Below are positions 27,658-37,499 of a stretch of 64,000 bases of DNA, in pieces. Both the position numbers and the translations under genes were made by a program. Location of the stretch: NCBI RefSeq assembly GCF_014193895.1, contig NZ_BLZR01000001.1, positions 2,604,001 through 2,668,000 of the forward strand, in the 5' to 3' direction. Every line of letters starts with the position of its first letter. Positions within the stretch are counted from its first letter, which is position 1. A model generated the notes under the pieces. It did not search any database. It had not been told where the DNA came from and saw nothing but the letters and a program-made list of their open reading frames with translations. Source of the DNA: Clostridium fungisolvens (GTDB taxonomy: Bacteria > Bacillota > Clostridia > Clostridiales > Clostridiaceae).

Positions 27658-28842
27658 TTAAATTTGTATAGAAACCTCTTCATACCCCTTGTAAATATCC
27701 ATAGTTTTATACAATTGTTCTACAGATGCTGCAAAGCTTTCTGCTGAAAATCTTCTTGCAGTTTTTATTGCTTCTAAAGACAATTGCTTCTTCTTTAAAT
27801 CATTAAATATAATTAAATTCAAAGCTTCAATAAAGTCTTCAGCATCATTAAAAAGATACCCATTTACATAATCTTCAATAACCCCATCTAAACACTTATC
27901 TGCTTTTGCTATAACTGGTAGTCCAGCAGCAAGCGCTTCGATATATGTAAGTCCTTGAGTCTCACTTTGAGAGGCACTTACAAAAACATCTCCAATTTGA
28001 TAATACTTTCCTATCTCATCCCATGGTCTTTCTCCTGCGAACACTACTTGCTCATTTATCTCTAAATCACTTGCTATAGTTTCTAACCTATGTTTATCAG
28101 GACCATCACCTATAAGCACGAATTTTACACATTTTGTAGATTTCAAATACTCTTTTAAATTAATCATTATTTCTTCAATGTTTTTTTCTTTAGATATTCT
28201 ACCTACATAAAGTAAAACTTTATCTTCTGTATTTATTCCGAGACTTTTACGCAAGCTTTGTGCCATATCAAAATTATAATTAATTCTAGAAAATTTATTT
28301 ATCTCAATTCCTGTAGGTATAATTGAAATGTCTTTTTCAACATTGTAGGATTCTAGCATGTCTAGAACCTTTCTTGTTGGAACAATTACCTGATCCGCAG
28401 AATTACAGAAATTAACACTTAATTTCCTTGCTGCTATCTTTGCTATTGGATCAAAAATTTTAAGTTTTACAATATAATGTGTGTAATCCTCGTATATGGT
28501 GTGATACGTGTGAATAAAAGGAATATTAAGTTCTCTAGCCATGGCTCTTCCAAAAATACCAAGGGAAAATTCTGTATGAGTATGGATTAAATCTAAGTTC
28601 AATCTCTTTATAGCCTTTGCCAGTCTTGGATTATAGAACAATCCAACCCTTCTTGCACTTGCGAAAGGTATACTAGGTACTCTGTAGACATTTTTCTCCC
28701 ATCCTACTACCTTTGGATCTGTTGTTGTAAACACATATACCCTGTGACCTAGGTTTTCAAGGTATTCTTTAAGCATTAGTACCGAAGTGGCTACCCCATT
28801 TATTTGTGGATAGTAGGTATCAGTAAAAAGTCCTATATTCAT
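27658..28842 (-). CDS. GT4 glycosyltransferase, probable monoglucosyldiacylglycerol synthase
   Basis: The 394-aa protein has the GT-B fold, opening MNIGLFTDTYYPQINGVATSV and containing HTHTEFSLG, HTYHTIYEDYTHY, the Rossmann half starting LLYVGRISKEKNIEE, and the EX7E-type motif SETQGLTYIEALAAG. This set matches the diacylglycerol alpha-glucosyltransferases (1,2-diacylglycerol 3-glucosyltransferases) of Firmicutes, which make the first glycolipid of the lipoteichoic acid anchor. The start follows AAAAGGAG. The second-step-like enzyme lies 4 kb downstream on the same strand. Confidence 0.82.
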   Translation of the reverse strand: MNIGLFTDTYYPQINGVATSVLMLKEYLENLGHRVYVFTTTDPKVVGWEKNVYRVPSIPFASARRVGLFYNPRLAKAIKRLNLDLIHTHTEFSLGIFGRAMARELNIPFIHTYHTIYEDYTHYIVKLKIFDPIAKIAARKLSVNFCNSADQVIVPTRKVLDMLESYNVEKDISIIPTGIEINKFSRINYNFDMAQSLRKSLGINTEDKVLLYVGRISKEKNIEEIMINLKEYLKSTKCVKFVLIGDGPDKHRLETIASDLEINEQVVFAGERPWDEIGKYYQIGDVFVSASQSETQGLTYIEALAAGLPVIAKADKCLDGVIEDYVNGYLFNDAEDFIEALNLIIFNDLKKKQLSLEAIKTARRFSAESFAASVEQLYKTMDIYKGYEEVSIQI

Positions 28843-29245
28843 TATCCTTACTCCTTTTAACTCTCAATCAAGCTACATATAAAAATTTATCAATTCAACA
28901 TATAAATGATTTTCAAATTGTTTATTAAAACATCTTTTACATTTCCAACTACAGTATAAATTAAACAGGTTAAATCTAAAGTATTAATTGTTAAACTATT
29001 TATAAACTAACTTTAAAAGTTTGTTAAAATTACACTGTAAATCTAAAAGATACCCTGATGCAGGATTATAAATATATAATGAAACATTATCATGACCACA
29101 CATAAAATAGTGTAAATAGATCTCGAATTAAAGTAGTTTATCTGTCCAGTTGAATAGATATATTAACTATTATTGGCAACTTAACTATCAATTTTAATTG
29201 TATTTGGAACTGGCCTATCTATGTAAACTCCATGTGTTTATGTAT
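28843..29245. other. Intergenic region upstream of the GT4 gene
   Basis: AT-rich, with no clear promoter identified. AATTAAAGTAGTTTATCTG at 29127-29145 resembles an end of the dispersed repeat family. Nothing else was recognised up to the terminator at 29246. Confidence 0.35.
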
Positions 29246-29291
29246 AAAAAAATGTTGTTGGTTATTTGTCTATAACCAACAACATTTTTTT
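29246..29291. terminator. Perfect 20-bp bidirectional terminator
   Basis: AAAAAAATGTTGTTGGTTAT pairs perfectly with ATAACCAACAACATTTTTTT around a 6-nt loop (TTGTCT). It ends the HAD phosphatase transcript from the right. Confidence 0.9.
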
Positions 29292-29305
29292 AATACATAA
29301 TTATA

Positions 29306-29325
29306 TTGTAGTGTTTCATCTTTAT
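29306..29325 (+). repeat. End fragment of the MITE-like repeat
   Basis: TTGTAGTGTTTCATCTTTAT matches the right terminus of copies 2 and 3 (TTGAAGTGTTTCATCTTTAT) with one change. Confidence 0.5.
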
Positions 29326-29372
29326 TTAAGGAATTGCTATATTAAAATTTAATTTATACATAATGAAAACGG

Positions 29373-30173
29373 CTATATCACTCTGAATTTCTTTAATGCA
29401 TTTGCAATTCCATCTTTGTCAACTTCATCAGTAACATAATATGCAATAGATTTAATCTCTTCTGTACCATTTCCCATCGCTATACCATGTTTCACGAGCT
29501 TCAACATTTCAATATCATTTTGAGCATCACCAAAAGCAAAGGTGTCCTCTTTGTCTATTCCCAATTTTTTAAATAAGAACTCAACTGCTGATCCTTTAGA
29601 AAAACCAGGCAAGTGTATATCCAATCTTATATTAGCTTCTACATAAGCATGTACTACCCAACTTTTCGGAAGTCTTTCTTTAAACTTAGCCATATCTTCT
29701 TCACTCTTGAATAGTATTGTCCCCATATTAGCATGTACATCTTCTACTTTCCATATTTCTATAGAATCCTTTGGCTTTTCTGGTCCACCTAAAAACAATT
29801 CCCTTTGCCTAACACAAAGTGGGTGATCAAGATCGCTGCACCATACACCGTAATGCCCGCTTAATAGATATTGAGCATCACATTGGTCTGACAAATTCAT
29901 TATATATTGGATATCTTCTATTGAAAAATAGTTGTCATGTAACACTTCATCTTTAAAAACTATGTAATTTCCATTACAAAATATATACCCATCAAAGTCT
30001 AATTTTGAGATAGTTTTAGGAACTACTGATCTTGCTGTAGCTACTACAGTATAATTACCATTTTCTCTGAATTTTTTTAGAGCTTCAATAGTACTTTGTG
30101 CTGGTTCAATCATTCCAGAAGGCACATCCACTAAGGTTCCATCGATATCCAAAAAAGTTATTTTATTTCCCAT
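29373..30173 (-). CDS. Cof-type HAD-IIB family phosphatase
   Basis: The 266-aa protein shows FLDIDGTLVD (motif I, D8 and D10), ATARS (motif II, near 46), a Lys in SKGSAVEFLFKKLG (motif III) and AFGDAQNDIEML (motif IV, GDxxND). The middle cap is the alpha/beta C2B type. These enzymes dephosphorylate sugar phosphates, flavins or other small phosphates; the substrate is not inferable. The start follows GGGAGAGG. It stands alone and ends in a perfect terminator. Confidence 0.93.
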   Translation of the reverse strand: MGNKITFLDIDGTLVDVPSGMIEPAQSTIEALKKFRENGNYTVVATARSVVPKTISKLDFDGYIFCNGNYIVFKDEVLHDNYFSIEDIQYIMNLSDQCDAQYLLSGHYGVWCSDLDHPLCVRQRELFLGGPEKPKDSIEIWKVEDVHANMGTILFKSEEDMAKFKERLPKSWVVHAYVEANIRLDIHLPGFSKGSAVEFLFKKLGIDKEDTFAFGDAQNDIEMLKLVKHGIAMGNGTEEIKSIAYYVTDEVDKDGIANALKKFRVI

Positions 30174-30538
30174 ATAAGTCCTCTCCCTTGTAAATAATAC
30201 TCCGTTTTATAATATTAAAGCTTAATTTAGGTATAATTAATGAACTTTAAGTACTTAAATCTTGAACGAAATTCAAATGAAACATAATATAACTAACAAA
30301 TTACTGAATTAATTAATAATTAAATCCTTAAATAGTGTTACAGATATACATGTCCAGTTACTACATATTTAAAATTCTATCATAAAATGAAATCAATGAA
30401 TTTTCTTGTTTTGAAAACATATACATCAAATTTATTTATTATAAAATCTTAGTCAATTCAAAACATATTATTACATAATTACTACAACGTTATTTTAGTA
30501 CACAAAGACTATTTTCCAACATACTAACTTTTCATATG

Positions 30539-30567
30539 TTGCTTGTAATCCCCTAAAATGATAAAAT
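30539..30567 (+). promoter_or_regulatory. Candidate promoter of the first GGDEF gene
   Basis: TTGCTT (30539-30544), 17-bp spacer, TAAAAT (30562-30567). The start codon follows 38 bp later. The rest of 30174-30604 is AT-rich with no other recognised signal and no c-di-GMP aptamer. Confidence 0.4.
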
Positions 30568-30604
30568 TAAGAAAAGTTTATAAATTAAGAAAGAGGGATT
30601 GCAT

Positions 30605-32152
30605 ATGCCATTGACACTTGAATTAATTAGTATATACTTTTTCTTCGCGGCATTTCTAGCATTATTTTTTGCTGCATATGCGCTTTCTAAGAGCTCAACT
30701 ACTTTAGTAAATATTTTCTCAGCTTTATGTGTATCTGTAAGTATTTATCTATTCGGTTATCTACTTGAGCTTAATAGTAGCTCATTGCCACAAATGATAT
30801 TTTGGAATCAAATTCAATATATAGGTGTCCCTTTTTATCCAGCACTTTGGTTACTGCTATCAATGCTTTATACTAAAACAATTAAAATCCTAAGCAAAGG
30901 TATTTTCTTAATGATTTTTACGATACCTATGTTAACATTTATAATAAGATTTACAAATGAAATACATCATTTCTATTATAAATCTTTTAAGCTTAAAGAG
31001 CTTTGGGGATTAAAATTTTTATCCTTAGAAAAAGGACCTTGGTATATATTCTATAGTGTCTATCTTATATTTTACTTTGTACTTGCAGTTTTCTTTTATC
31101 TCAGGAATTATAGGAAAGCTCCTAATTTTCAGCGTTTAGGGTATAGAATTATGATTTCGGCTTCGTTTTTACCTTTCATTGGCCTAAATCTAATTTTATT
31201 AAATCCATTGAATTTTAGTGTTAATTATATAGCATTCGTACTGCCATTTTCTTTATTTCTAGTACTTTTAGCTTTATTTAAATACGATTTTTTAGAATTT
31301 AAAACTTTAGCTAGAGATGTTCTTTTTGACAAAAGTGCTGACGCAATGATTTTAATAAATAGTACAAGCAGTATAATAGACTTTAATCCTGCAGCAGCAC
31401 AGCTTTTCCCTGAGCTCACTGCTTCAGTAAAAGGACGATTTATAGAATCAGTATTAGGAAATTATAAGGGTTTTCTTGATTCATTAAAAAATAAAGATTT
31501 AAAAGACTTGCTACTTAATTTTGGTGATGATTATGGATATTTTGAAGTAAAATCAGTTACTATAAAAAATGACTTTGAAAATATAGTTGGATATCTTATA
31601 AGTTTAGTGAATGTTACTGAAAGAAAACATGCTCAAGAAGCACTTAATATTCTAGCAACCACTGATTCTCTAACTGGTCTTTATAATAGAAATAGATTTA
31701 TGCAGCTAGCTAACCTTCAAATGGAAATTTCCCAAAGATACAACAATAAATTTTCTCTTATTATGATTGATGTAGACCATTTCAAGGAAATTAACGACAC
31801 AAAAGGTCATGCAGCTGGAGATGCTGTTTTAAATCATTTAGGCAGACTTATGAGAGAATATTTTAGAAAAACCGATATAATTGGACGCTTAGGCGGTGAG
31901 GAATTTGCAATATTGCTTCCAGATACAAGTCTCATAGATGCACAAAACATAACCGAGGTTTTTAGAAATGTACTTTTAAAACAACCAGCATTCTACGAAG
32001 ATGAATACATTCATTTTACATTGAGTATGGGAATTTCGGTATATGATAAAAGATTCAGCTGCTTTGACCAAATACTAAAACTTTCAGATGAAGCATTATA
32101 TCAGTCAAAAGAAAATGGTAGAAATAGATCAACAACAAGAATTCTAAATTAA
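30605..32152 (+). CDS. 7TM-PAS-GGDEF diguanylate cyclase (paralogue 1)
   Basis: The ATG at 30605, six bases after AGAGGGA, is preferred to the TTG at 30599 and gives 515 residues, the same length as the paralogue. Domains in order: seven membrane helices (about 5-225, the N-terminal 7TM sensor of histidine kinases), a short PAS-like domain (DVLFDKSADAMILI, about 238-340) and a GGDEF domain. The active site is GGEEF near 430-434, with an RKTD inhibitory site at 421-424 and the DxDHFK metal/substrate loop. It should make cyclic di-GMP in response to a membrane signal. Confidence 0.92.
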   Translation: MPLTLELISIYFFFAAFLALFFAAYALSKSSTTLVNIFSALCVSVSIYLFGYLLELNSSSLPQMIFWNQIQYIGVPFYPALWLLLSMLYTKTIKILSKGIFLMIFTIPMLTFIIRFTNEIHHFYYKSFKLKELWGLKFLSLEKGPWYIFYSVYLIFYFVLAVFFYLRNYRKAPNFQRLGYRIMISASFLPFIGLNLILLNPLNFSVNYIAFVLPFSLFLVLLALFKYDFLEFKTLARDVLFDKSADAMILINSTSSIIDFNPAAAQLFPELTASVKGRFIESVLGNYKGFLDSLKNKDLKDLLLNFGDDYGYFEVKSVTIKNDFENIVGYLISLVNVTERKHAQEALNILATTDSLTGLYNRNRFMQLANLQMEISQRYNNKFSLIMIDVDHFKEINDTKGHAAGDAVLNHLGRLMREYFRKTDIIGRLGGEEFAILLPDTSLIDAQNITEVFRNVLLKQPAFYEDEYIHFTLSMGISVYDKRFSCFDQILKLSDEALYQSKENGRNRSTTRILN

Positions 32153-32157
32153 TATTA

Positions 32158-32204
32158 CAAAAGCCGTATCTCTTATATTCATATTTGAGGTGCGGCTTTT
32201 TTCT
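32158..32204 (+). terminator. Terminator between the GGDEF paralogues
   Basis: AAAAGCCGTATCTC pairs with GAGGTGCGGCTTTTTT around a loop of about 15 nt. It separates the two paralogues, which therefore have separate transcripts. The following region, 32205-32552, has no clear signal. Confidence 0.8.
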
Positions 32205-32552
32205 TTATATATTAGCTTAGTCTTATGATTCAATTAACATATCTTATGATATATTTCATTGATTTCATATTGCTTTTTTACACTTTTTTCATTATTTTAA
32301 TTAAGTTTTGTAGTTTTATGTCGAATATTGATATATAAAGTCTTTTTTCGCTTTGCTTGAATACTATCAATCATACCCATATATATTCTGGTATTCTTAT
32401 ATTGATAAGCATAGCCATGATATATTTTGTTTATAATATTTCATTTTTAATTACTTACTATTATTTTGTGATAGTATTTTAAGTCATTGCCTGCAAAGGA
32501 TTAACAACAATAAATTCAGGTGAATCAATAATCTTAAAGAGAGGTTTATTAT

Positions 32553-34100
32553 ATGTCATTTACACTTGCGTTCCTTAGTATATACTTTTTTCTATCCGCA
32601 TTACTGGCGGTATTTTTTGCAGCATATGCTATATCAAAGGGAACAACCACGTTAGTAAAAGTTTTCTTTTCCCTTTGCTTGCTTGTTAGTGTTTATTTAT
32701 TTGGCTATCTTCTGGAACTTAACAGCAGTTCATTACCTCAGATGATGTTTTGGAACCAAATTCAATATATAGGGATACCATTTTATCCAGCATTGTGGCT
32801 TTTATTATCTTTAATTTATACAAAAACAATTAAAAACTTTAGCCGAAATACTTTTTTCGCTATTTTTACAGTACCTATTTTGACTTTTTTGATGCAGTTG
32901 ACAAACCCTATGCATCACTTTTATTATAAGTCACTTATGCTAAAGAAAGCGTTTGGCCTAAATTTTCTTACATTTGATAAAGAACCTTGGTATTTGTTTT
33001 ACTGTATTTATATAACGCTGTATTTTCTTATAGCTATATCATGTTATATTAAGAGCTATCGAAGAGTTGCAGACTTTGAACGTTCAGGCTATAAGATTAT
33101 GATTTTAGCTTCTCTACTTCCTTTTATAAGTTTTGAACTGGTTCTAATGAATCCCGGTAACCTGAGTATTAATTATGTAGCCCTAATACTTCCATTTTCT
33201 TTTTCTTTAATACTTATAGCTATATTTAAATATGATTTCTTGGCACTTAAAACCTTAGCTAGAGACGTTCTATTTGAGAAAAGTTCTGATGCTATGATTT
33301 TGATAGACAATACAAGTCGTCTTATGGATTATAATCCTGCTGCTGCGGAGCTTTTTCAAGAACTTAACAATTCTATGAAAGGCAGAACCATTGAATTCAT
33401 ATTAGGGAATCAAATAGATCTTCTTAAGATATTAAATACCAACGATATTAGTGATATAAAAATTTCTAATGGTGTAAGTTATGGATATTTTGAAGTAAAA
33501 ACAGTGACTATAAAAAATGATTTTGGTAATATTGTTGGTAGGCTTATAAATCTTATAAATATTACTGAAAGAAAACATGATCAGGAAGCACTAAAAATAC
33601 TTGCTTCAACTGATGCTCTTACTAGCCTTTATAATAGGAATAGATTTATGCAGCTAGCTAAACTTCAAATGGAATGCGCATTTGATTATAATACAAGTTT
33701 TACACTTCTTATGATTGATATAGATCATTTTAAACATATAAACGATACTAATGGTCATGCTGCCGGAGATGCTGTTTTAGCTTATTTAGGTTGTGAGATG
33801 AAACAGTATTTTAGAAAAACTGATATAATAGGCCGTTTAGGAGGGGAAGAATTTGCTGTAATACTGCCTTCTACCAGCCTAGATGCAGCTAAAAACATAA
33901 CTGAATTCTTCTGTGATATGGTTTCTAAAGAACCAATTATTTGCGGAAATAAGCCAATCTATTTTACTTTGAGTATTGGAATTTCAGTTTACGATAGAAG
34001 ACTTAAGACCTTTGGGGAAGTCTTAAAGCTTGCTGACGAAGCACTTTATGAGTCTAAAAAAAATGGCAGAAATAGAGTAACGGTTAAAGTTTTGAACTAA
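32553..34100 (+). CDS. 7TM-PAS-GGDEF diguanylate cyclase (paralogue 2)
   Basis: The 515-aa protein is collinear with the preceding gene: the same 7TM sensor, including identical stretches such as GYLLELNSSSLPQM and WNQIQYIG, the same PAS-like domain, and a GGDEF domain with RKTD at 421-424 and GGEEF at 430-434. The main differences are in the extracytoplasmic loops and the PAS domain, so the two may sense different signals. The start follows AGAGAGG. A tandem duplication is the simplest origin. Confidence 0.92.
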   Translation: MSFTLAFLSIYFFLSALLAVFFAAYAISKGTTTLVKVFFSLCLLVSVYLFGYLLELNSSSLPQMMFWNQIQYIGIPFYPALWLLLSLIYTKTIKNFSRNTFFAIFTVPILTFLMQLTNPMHHFYYKSLMLKKAFGLNFLTFDKEPWYLFYCIYITLYFLIAISCYIKSYRRVADFERSGYKIMILASLLPFISFELVLMNPGNLSINYVALILPFSFSLILIAIFKYDFLALKTLARDVLFEKSSDAMILIDNTSRLMDYNPAAAELFQELNNSMKGRTIEFILGNQIDLLKILNTNDISDIKISNGVSYGYFEVKTVTIKNDFGNIVGRLINLINITERKHDQEALKILASTDALTSLYNRNRFMQLAKLQMECAFDYNTSFTLLMIDIDHFKHINDTNGHAAGDAVLAYLGCEMKQYFRKTDIIGRLGGEEFAVILPSTSLDAAKNITEFFCDMVSKEPIICGNKPIYFTLSIGISVYDRRLKTFGEVLKLADEALYESKKNGRNRVTVKVLN

Positions 34101-34186
34101 TAAGAAGATCTCTGAGGTGACCTTCTGGAAGTACTGAAATATCTAGGGAGAGCTACTTTTAAATATTTATAGTTTCCAATATAGTA

Positions 34187-34234
34187 AAAAAGCATTAGCA
34201 GACTATATTAATAATATATCTGTTAATGCTTTTG
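34187..34234. terminator. Bidirectional terminator between convergent genes
   Basis: AAAAGCATTAGCAGA pairs with TCTGTTAATGCTTTT with one mismatch. It serves the second GGDEF gene (plus) and the peptidase gene (minus). Confidence 0.8.
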
Positions 34235-34241
34235 TTATAAC

Positions 34242-35411
34242 TTATTTTATAACTTTATTTTGAAGCTCGTCTAATGTTAATCCTACATTATTCTTAATGG
34301 TTTTCTCAAAGTTACTTTGATAATCAACGTCAGGTACCTTATTGTTGTTGGACTGAGCTAAAATATTCTTTAGTATTTCATTTCCTTTAGAATCGAATAT
34401 GTAGTTTATAGCCAGTACTGATTCAGTGTAAATCTTTTCTATACTATCTCTATCTTTCCACTGGCTTTCCCATTGTCCTAGTGTTGATAAATCCCTTAGA
34501 GGGATTATTTTTCCCTTTATTGGCTTTGTTTCTAATTGAAAGTCTTTATTATAAAGCTCATACTCCATATACTGTGCAAAACCTTCATCGAGCCAAGGTG
34601 GCAAAGTGCTAGATAAGTTATTCTCCTTTAAGTAAGCTCTTATATAGTAATGAGTATATTCATGAGTTACTGTCCTAAAAAAACTATCTTCACTACCTTC
34701 ATCAATACCATTTTCACTATTTATCTCTTTAATGGTTTTTAAATTATGAAGGTTTATTACACCATTATTATAAAGTCCAAGAGTATCTGCACTATTAGGT
34801 GAGTTACTATATTTATTATATTCTTGCTTATCTTTATAAATTATAATTTTTAAAGGCTCTGAATCTTTAACGTTAATGACAGAATTAAGTTTTTTGTTTA
34901 AATCTGGTATCTTATTTACTATTTCTTCAGCCGATTTCTTATCTTCTTCATAATAATATACCTCTATATTATTATACTTTACAACATTCATACCTTTTGT
35001 AAGTTCATTCCTAGATTTTGCAGTATTGAGATTGGCATACACCTCTTTTATAAATTGAACCTTTTCCTTATTAGTCAATTCATGCATTCCATTAATTTGT
35101 ATATAACCAGCCCTAACGCCCATTTGTAGCACACTTACAATTACAAATATACTTATCATAGATAAAAAGAGTATACTTCTATAAATCAGCCTTTTTCTAC
35201 TATATATCCTAAAAATCTTAAGCTTTCCTCTTATCATACCTATTATAAAAAACAGAATAAATAGTACAATCGATATTACAACTGTATATGTTACTACATT
35301 AGTTAAATCATAACTAAAAGGAATAACAAAAAATACAACACCTGCCGAAATTACTGCAAAAACTATTACCCATAATAAATAAGCAAACACTAATTTAAAG
35401 AATTTTTTCAT
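34242..35411 (-). CDS. Membrane gluzincin peptidase (MA-like)
   Basis: The 389-aa protein has three membrane helices (about 8-30, 38-60 and 75-97) followed by an exterior domain. That domain has the zinc site HEYTH (H250, E251, H254) and the third ligand in WLDEGFAQYMEY (E276), the gluzincin pattern HExxH...E. The preceding GLYNNGVINLHNL segment is typical of peptidase MA-like proteins. A substrate is unknown. The Shine-Dalgarno is weak and distant. It ends in the shared terminator. Confidence 0.85.
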   Translation of the reverse strand: MKKFFKLVFAYLLWVIVFAVISAGVVFFVIPFSYDLTNVVTYTVVISIVLFILFFIIGMIRGKLKIFRIYSRKRLIYRSILFLSMISIFVIVSVLQMGVRAGYIQINGMHELTNKEKVQFIKEVYANLNTAKSRNELTKGMNVVKYNNIEVYYYEEDKKSAEEIVNKIPDLNKKLNSVINVKDSEPLKIIIYKDKQEYNKYSNSPNSADTLGLYNNGVINLHNLKTIKEINSENGIDEGSEDSFFRTVTHEYTHYYIRAYLKENNLSSTLPPWLDEGFAQYMEYELYNKDFQLETKPIKGKIIPLRDLSTLGQWESQWKDRDSIEKIYTESVLAINYIFDSKGNEILKNILAQSNNNKVPDVDYQSNFEKTIKNNVGLTLDELQNKVIK

Positions 35412-35515
35412 ATTTCATGTAGCAGTTAACCTCACTGCCTTCCCCCTTTATTTTCTACTTTTTGGTTATCGTTTAAATTTAAGAAAACTTAAATTGGCTT
35501 AATGATAAACATAAG

Positions 35516-35574
35516 AAAAATCCCTTTGAAAGTAATCTCAGCTTTGCTGTTATTGTATACCTCCAAAGGGATTT
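35516..35574 (-). terminator. Terminator of the lipoprotein-GGDEF gene
   Basis: On the minus strand AAATCCCTTTG pairs with CAAAGGGATTT around a long inner region, followed by TTCTTATG. It lies 36 bp after the stop codon. Confidence 0.7.
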
Positions 35575-35609
35575 CAAATTTTCAAATTCACCTATTATCC
35601 ACACCAAAG

Positions 35610-37373
35610 CTATCTACCTTCAATTAATGTTTTAGCGTCGTAAAGCATAATATCAGCCTCATGTATCATGTTCTCAAAGGTTGTTTTAACATTTGGTTTA
35701 TATATAGAGTATCCCATACTTATGGATAATGAATAAGTCTTGTCTGAATATTGATTATATTTATTAAAGTTATGATTAACAAAATCTATAATTACTTTAG
35801 CATCTACTTTTGAAGCTTTGTTAACAGCTATGGCTATAAATTCATCTCCACTTATATGTGCTACTATATCATCTTTTCCAAAGGACATTCTTAGAAGATT
35901 TGCAGCAGTTCTAATGGCTTCGTCACCTTCTTTATGACCATTAAAATCATTTATTTTCTTTAACCCATTTAAGTCTCCATAAAATAATGTAAATTTCCCA
36001 CCAGTAATCTGAGCAGCTCTAAAGAGGGATCTGCCTTGTTCATAAAGACCTCTCCTATTTAGAAGTCCTGTTAATTCATCTATATACACAGCTTTATTTT
36101 CTTCAACGAGCTTTTCAACCTTTTCAAAGGCATCTGAGAACTTTGCAGCCAGTATATAGGACTGTGAAAATATAAAAATAAATAGACCTATTGGAGTAAG
36201 TGATTTAGTGTACATCATACCTGCCTGCAATAATATATCATGAATTACTGCAGTAAGGAACACCAAAAATCCAAGTAAAATTATTATAGCGCCTTTATTC
36301 TTATTGATTATATCTTTAACAATAATATACAAAATATAGCTAAATAACAAAACACCCCATATTTCAAAATACAATAAAAAAGTGTCATAAACTTCAATGC
36401 TTGTACATATCGTTATTACACTTACAAGTATTGATATAATATTCATTGCTTTTACTACTTTTGCTGAGAATTCATTTTCAAAAATCTCTTTAAAAAACAT
36501 AACTATAAATGGTAGTGATATATATACTGTAAGATAAGCTAGTTTATTAAATAAAGCAAAAGAAATATTAGGAACGATATCAAATATAATTCTTTCACTA
36601 ACTATTGCATTTCTTAGTGAAATACATAAACAAAATATACCGAAGTATAACGGAGCTTTATTTTTAGGCCTCCTATAATATAAAGCGAAATGATAGATTC
36701 CCATTATAACAAGCGCACCTATTACAAAGGCGTCAGAAGCCACACCGCTCACATATTCCTTCTTTATCTGTTTAGCATCTCCTATATAAATACTTTGAAC
36801 TTTTCCTACTACATTATTAAAGTTTGACATTTGAATTACAATTTCAACTTCACTTTTATCATTATTAAAAAATGCAATTTGATGCTCAAAGCTTCCTGCC
36901 GCACCATACTCATCTTTGCTTACCTGCCCCGAAGAAGCTAATAGTTTGCCGTTAACCCATATCTTTGAAGCGGATAAAATGTATTGAGTCTTTATTCCAT
37001 AAAGTCTATCATCATTAGGCTTCATCTTAATGGCAAGTCTCATGGTACCATAACCGTATTTAGGAAGTGGTTTATTATATACAGAGGTTTTTACTGTACT
37101 TGGAACTTGTAAATAATCATCAGCCTTATTTATACCATTATTAAAATCCTTTGGCTCCAGTAACTGCCCCCAGTATAATTCCCATTGCCCGTCCAACTTA
37201 GCTATTCCACTACTATCAAAATCAATATCACTTAAATCTACTTTTCCTTGGAAGGCTCTTGGTATATTATCTTTTTGAACATCACATCCAAATAAAAAAA
37301 GTGTTGTGAAAATGAAGAATATAAGAATTAAATTTTGCTTTTTTAAAATTGAAGTATTTTTCTTAAACATCAC
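35610..37373 (-). CDS. Lipoprotein-type 7TMR-DISM-like GGDEF protein
   Basis: The start is a GTG at 37373, seven bases after AAGGG. The 587-aa protein begins with a lipoprotein signal ending LFLFGC (Cys30). An exterior beta-jelly-roll sensor follows (GQWELYWGQLL, SKIWVNGKLLASSG), then seven membrane helices (about 215-400) and a GGDEF domain. This is the 7TMR-DISM layout. The active site reads SGDEF (508-512), accepted in many active cyclases. The RxxD inhibitory site is replaced by GKDD, so product inhibition through that site is unlikely. Confidence 0.85.
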   Translation of the reverse strand: MMFKKNTSILKKQNLILIFFIFTTLFLFGCDVQKDNIPRAFQGKVDLSDIDFDSSGIAKLDGQWELYWGQLLEPKDFNNGINKADDYLQVPSTVKTSVYNKPLPKYGYGTMRLAIKMKPNDDRLYGIKTQYILSASKIWVNGKLLASSGQVSKDEYGAAGSFEHQIAFFNNDKSEVEIVIQMSNFNNVVGKVQSIYIGDAKQIKKEYVSGVASDAFVIGALVIMGIYHFALYYRRPKNKAPLYFGIFCLCISLRNAIVSERIIFDIVPNISFALFNKLAYLTVYISLPFIVMFFKEIFENEFSAKVVKAMNIISILVSVITICTSIEVYDTFLLYFEIWGVLLFSYILYIIVKDIINKNKGAIIILLGFLVFLTAVIHDILLQAGMMYTKSLTPIGLFIFIFSQSYILAAKFSDAFEKVEKLVEENKAVYIDELTGLLNRRGLYEQGRSLFRAAQITGGKFTLFYGDLNGLKKINDFNGHKEGDEAIRTAANLLRMSFGKDDIVAHISGDEFIAIAVNKASKVDAKVIIDFVNHNFNKYNQYSDKTYSLSISMGYSIYKPNVKTTFENMIHEADIMLYDAKTLIEGR

Positions 37374-37463
37374 TCAATGGCCCTTCTTTAAGTTTTCCTG
37401 CAATATTCGACTCTATTTCTTTTATTGTTTTGAATTTTACTAAATTTCATATTTTATCTGTAT

Positions 37464-37499
37464 TATTTTTACTATTACATACTGGCTAATATTTGTCAA
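37464..37499 (-). promoter_or_regulatory. Candidate promoter of the lipoprotein-GGDEF gene
   Basis: The minus strand reads TCTTGACA, then 18 bp, then ATAGTAAAAATA. The same boxes and spacing occur upstream of the YiiX-like gene at 38723-38758. Confidence 0.5.

Noticed and set aside
30174..32552. Search for c-di-GMP riboswitch leaders at the GGDEF genes
   Set aside because: No conserved GEMM core was visible in the leaders of either cyclase gene.
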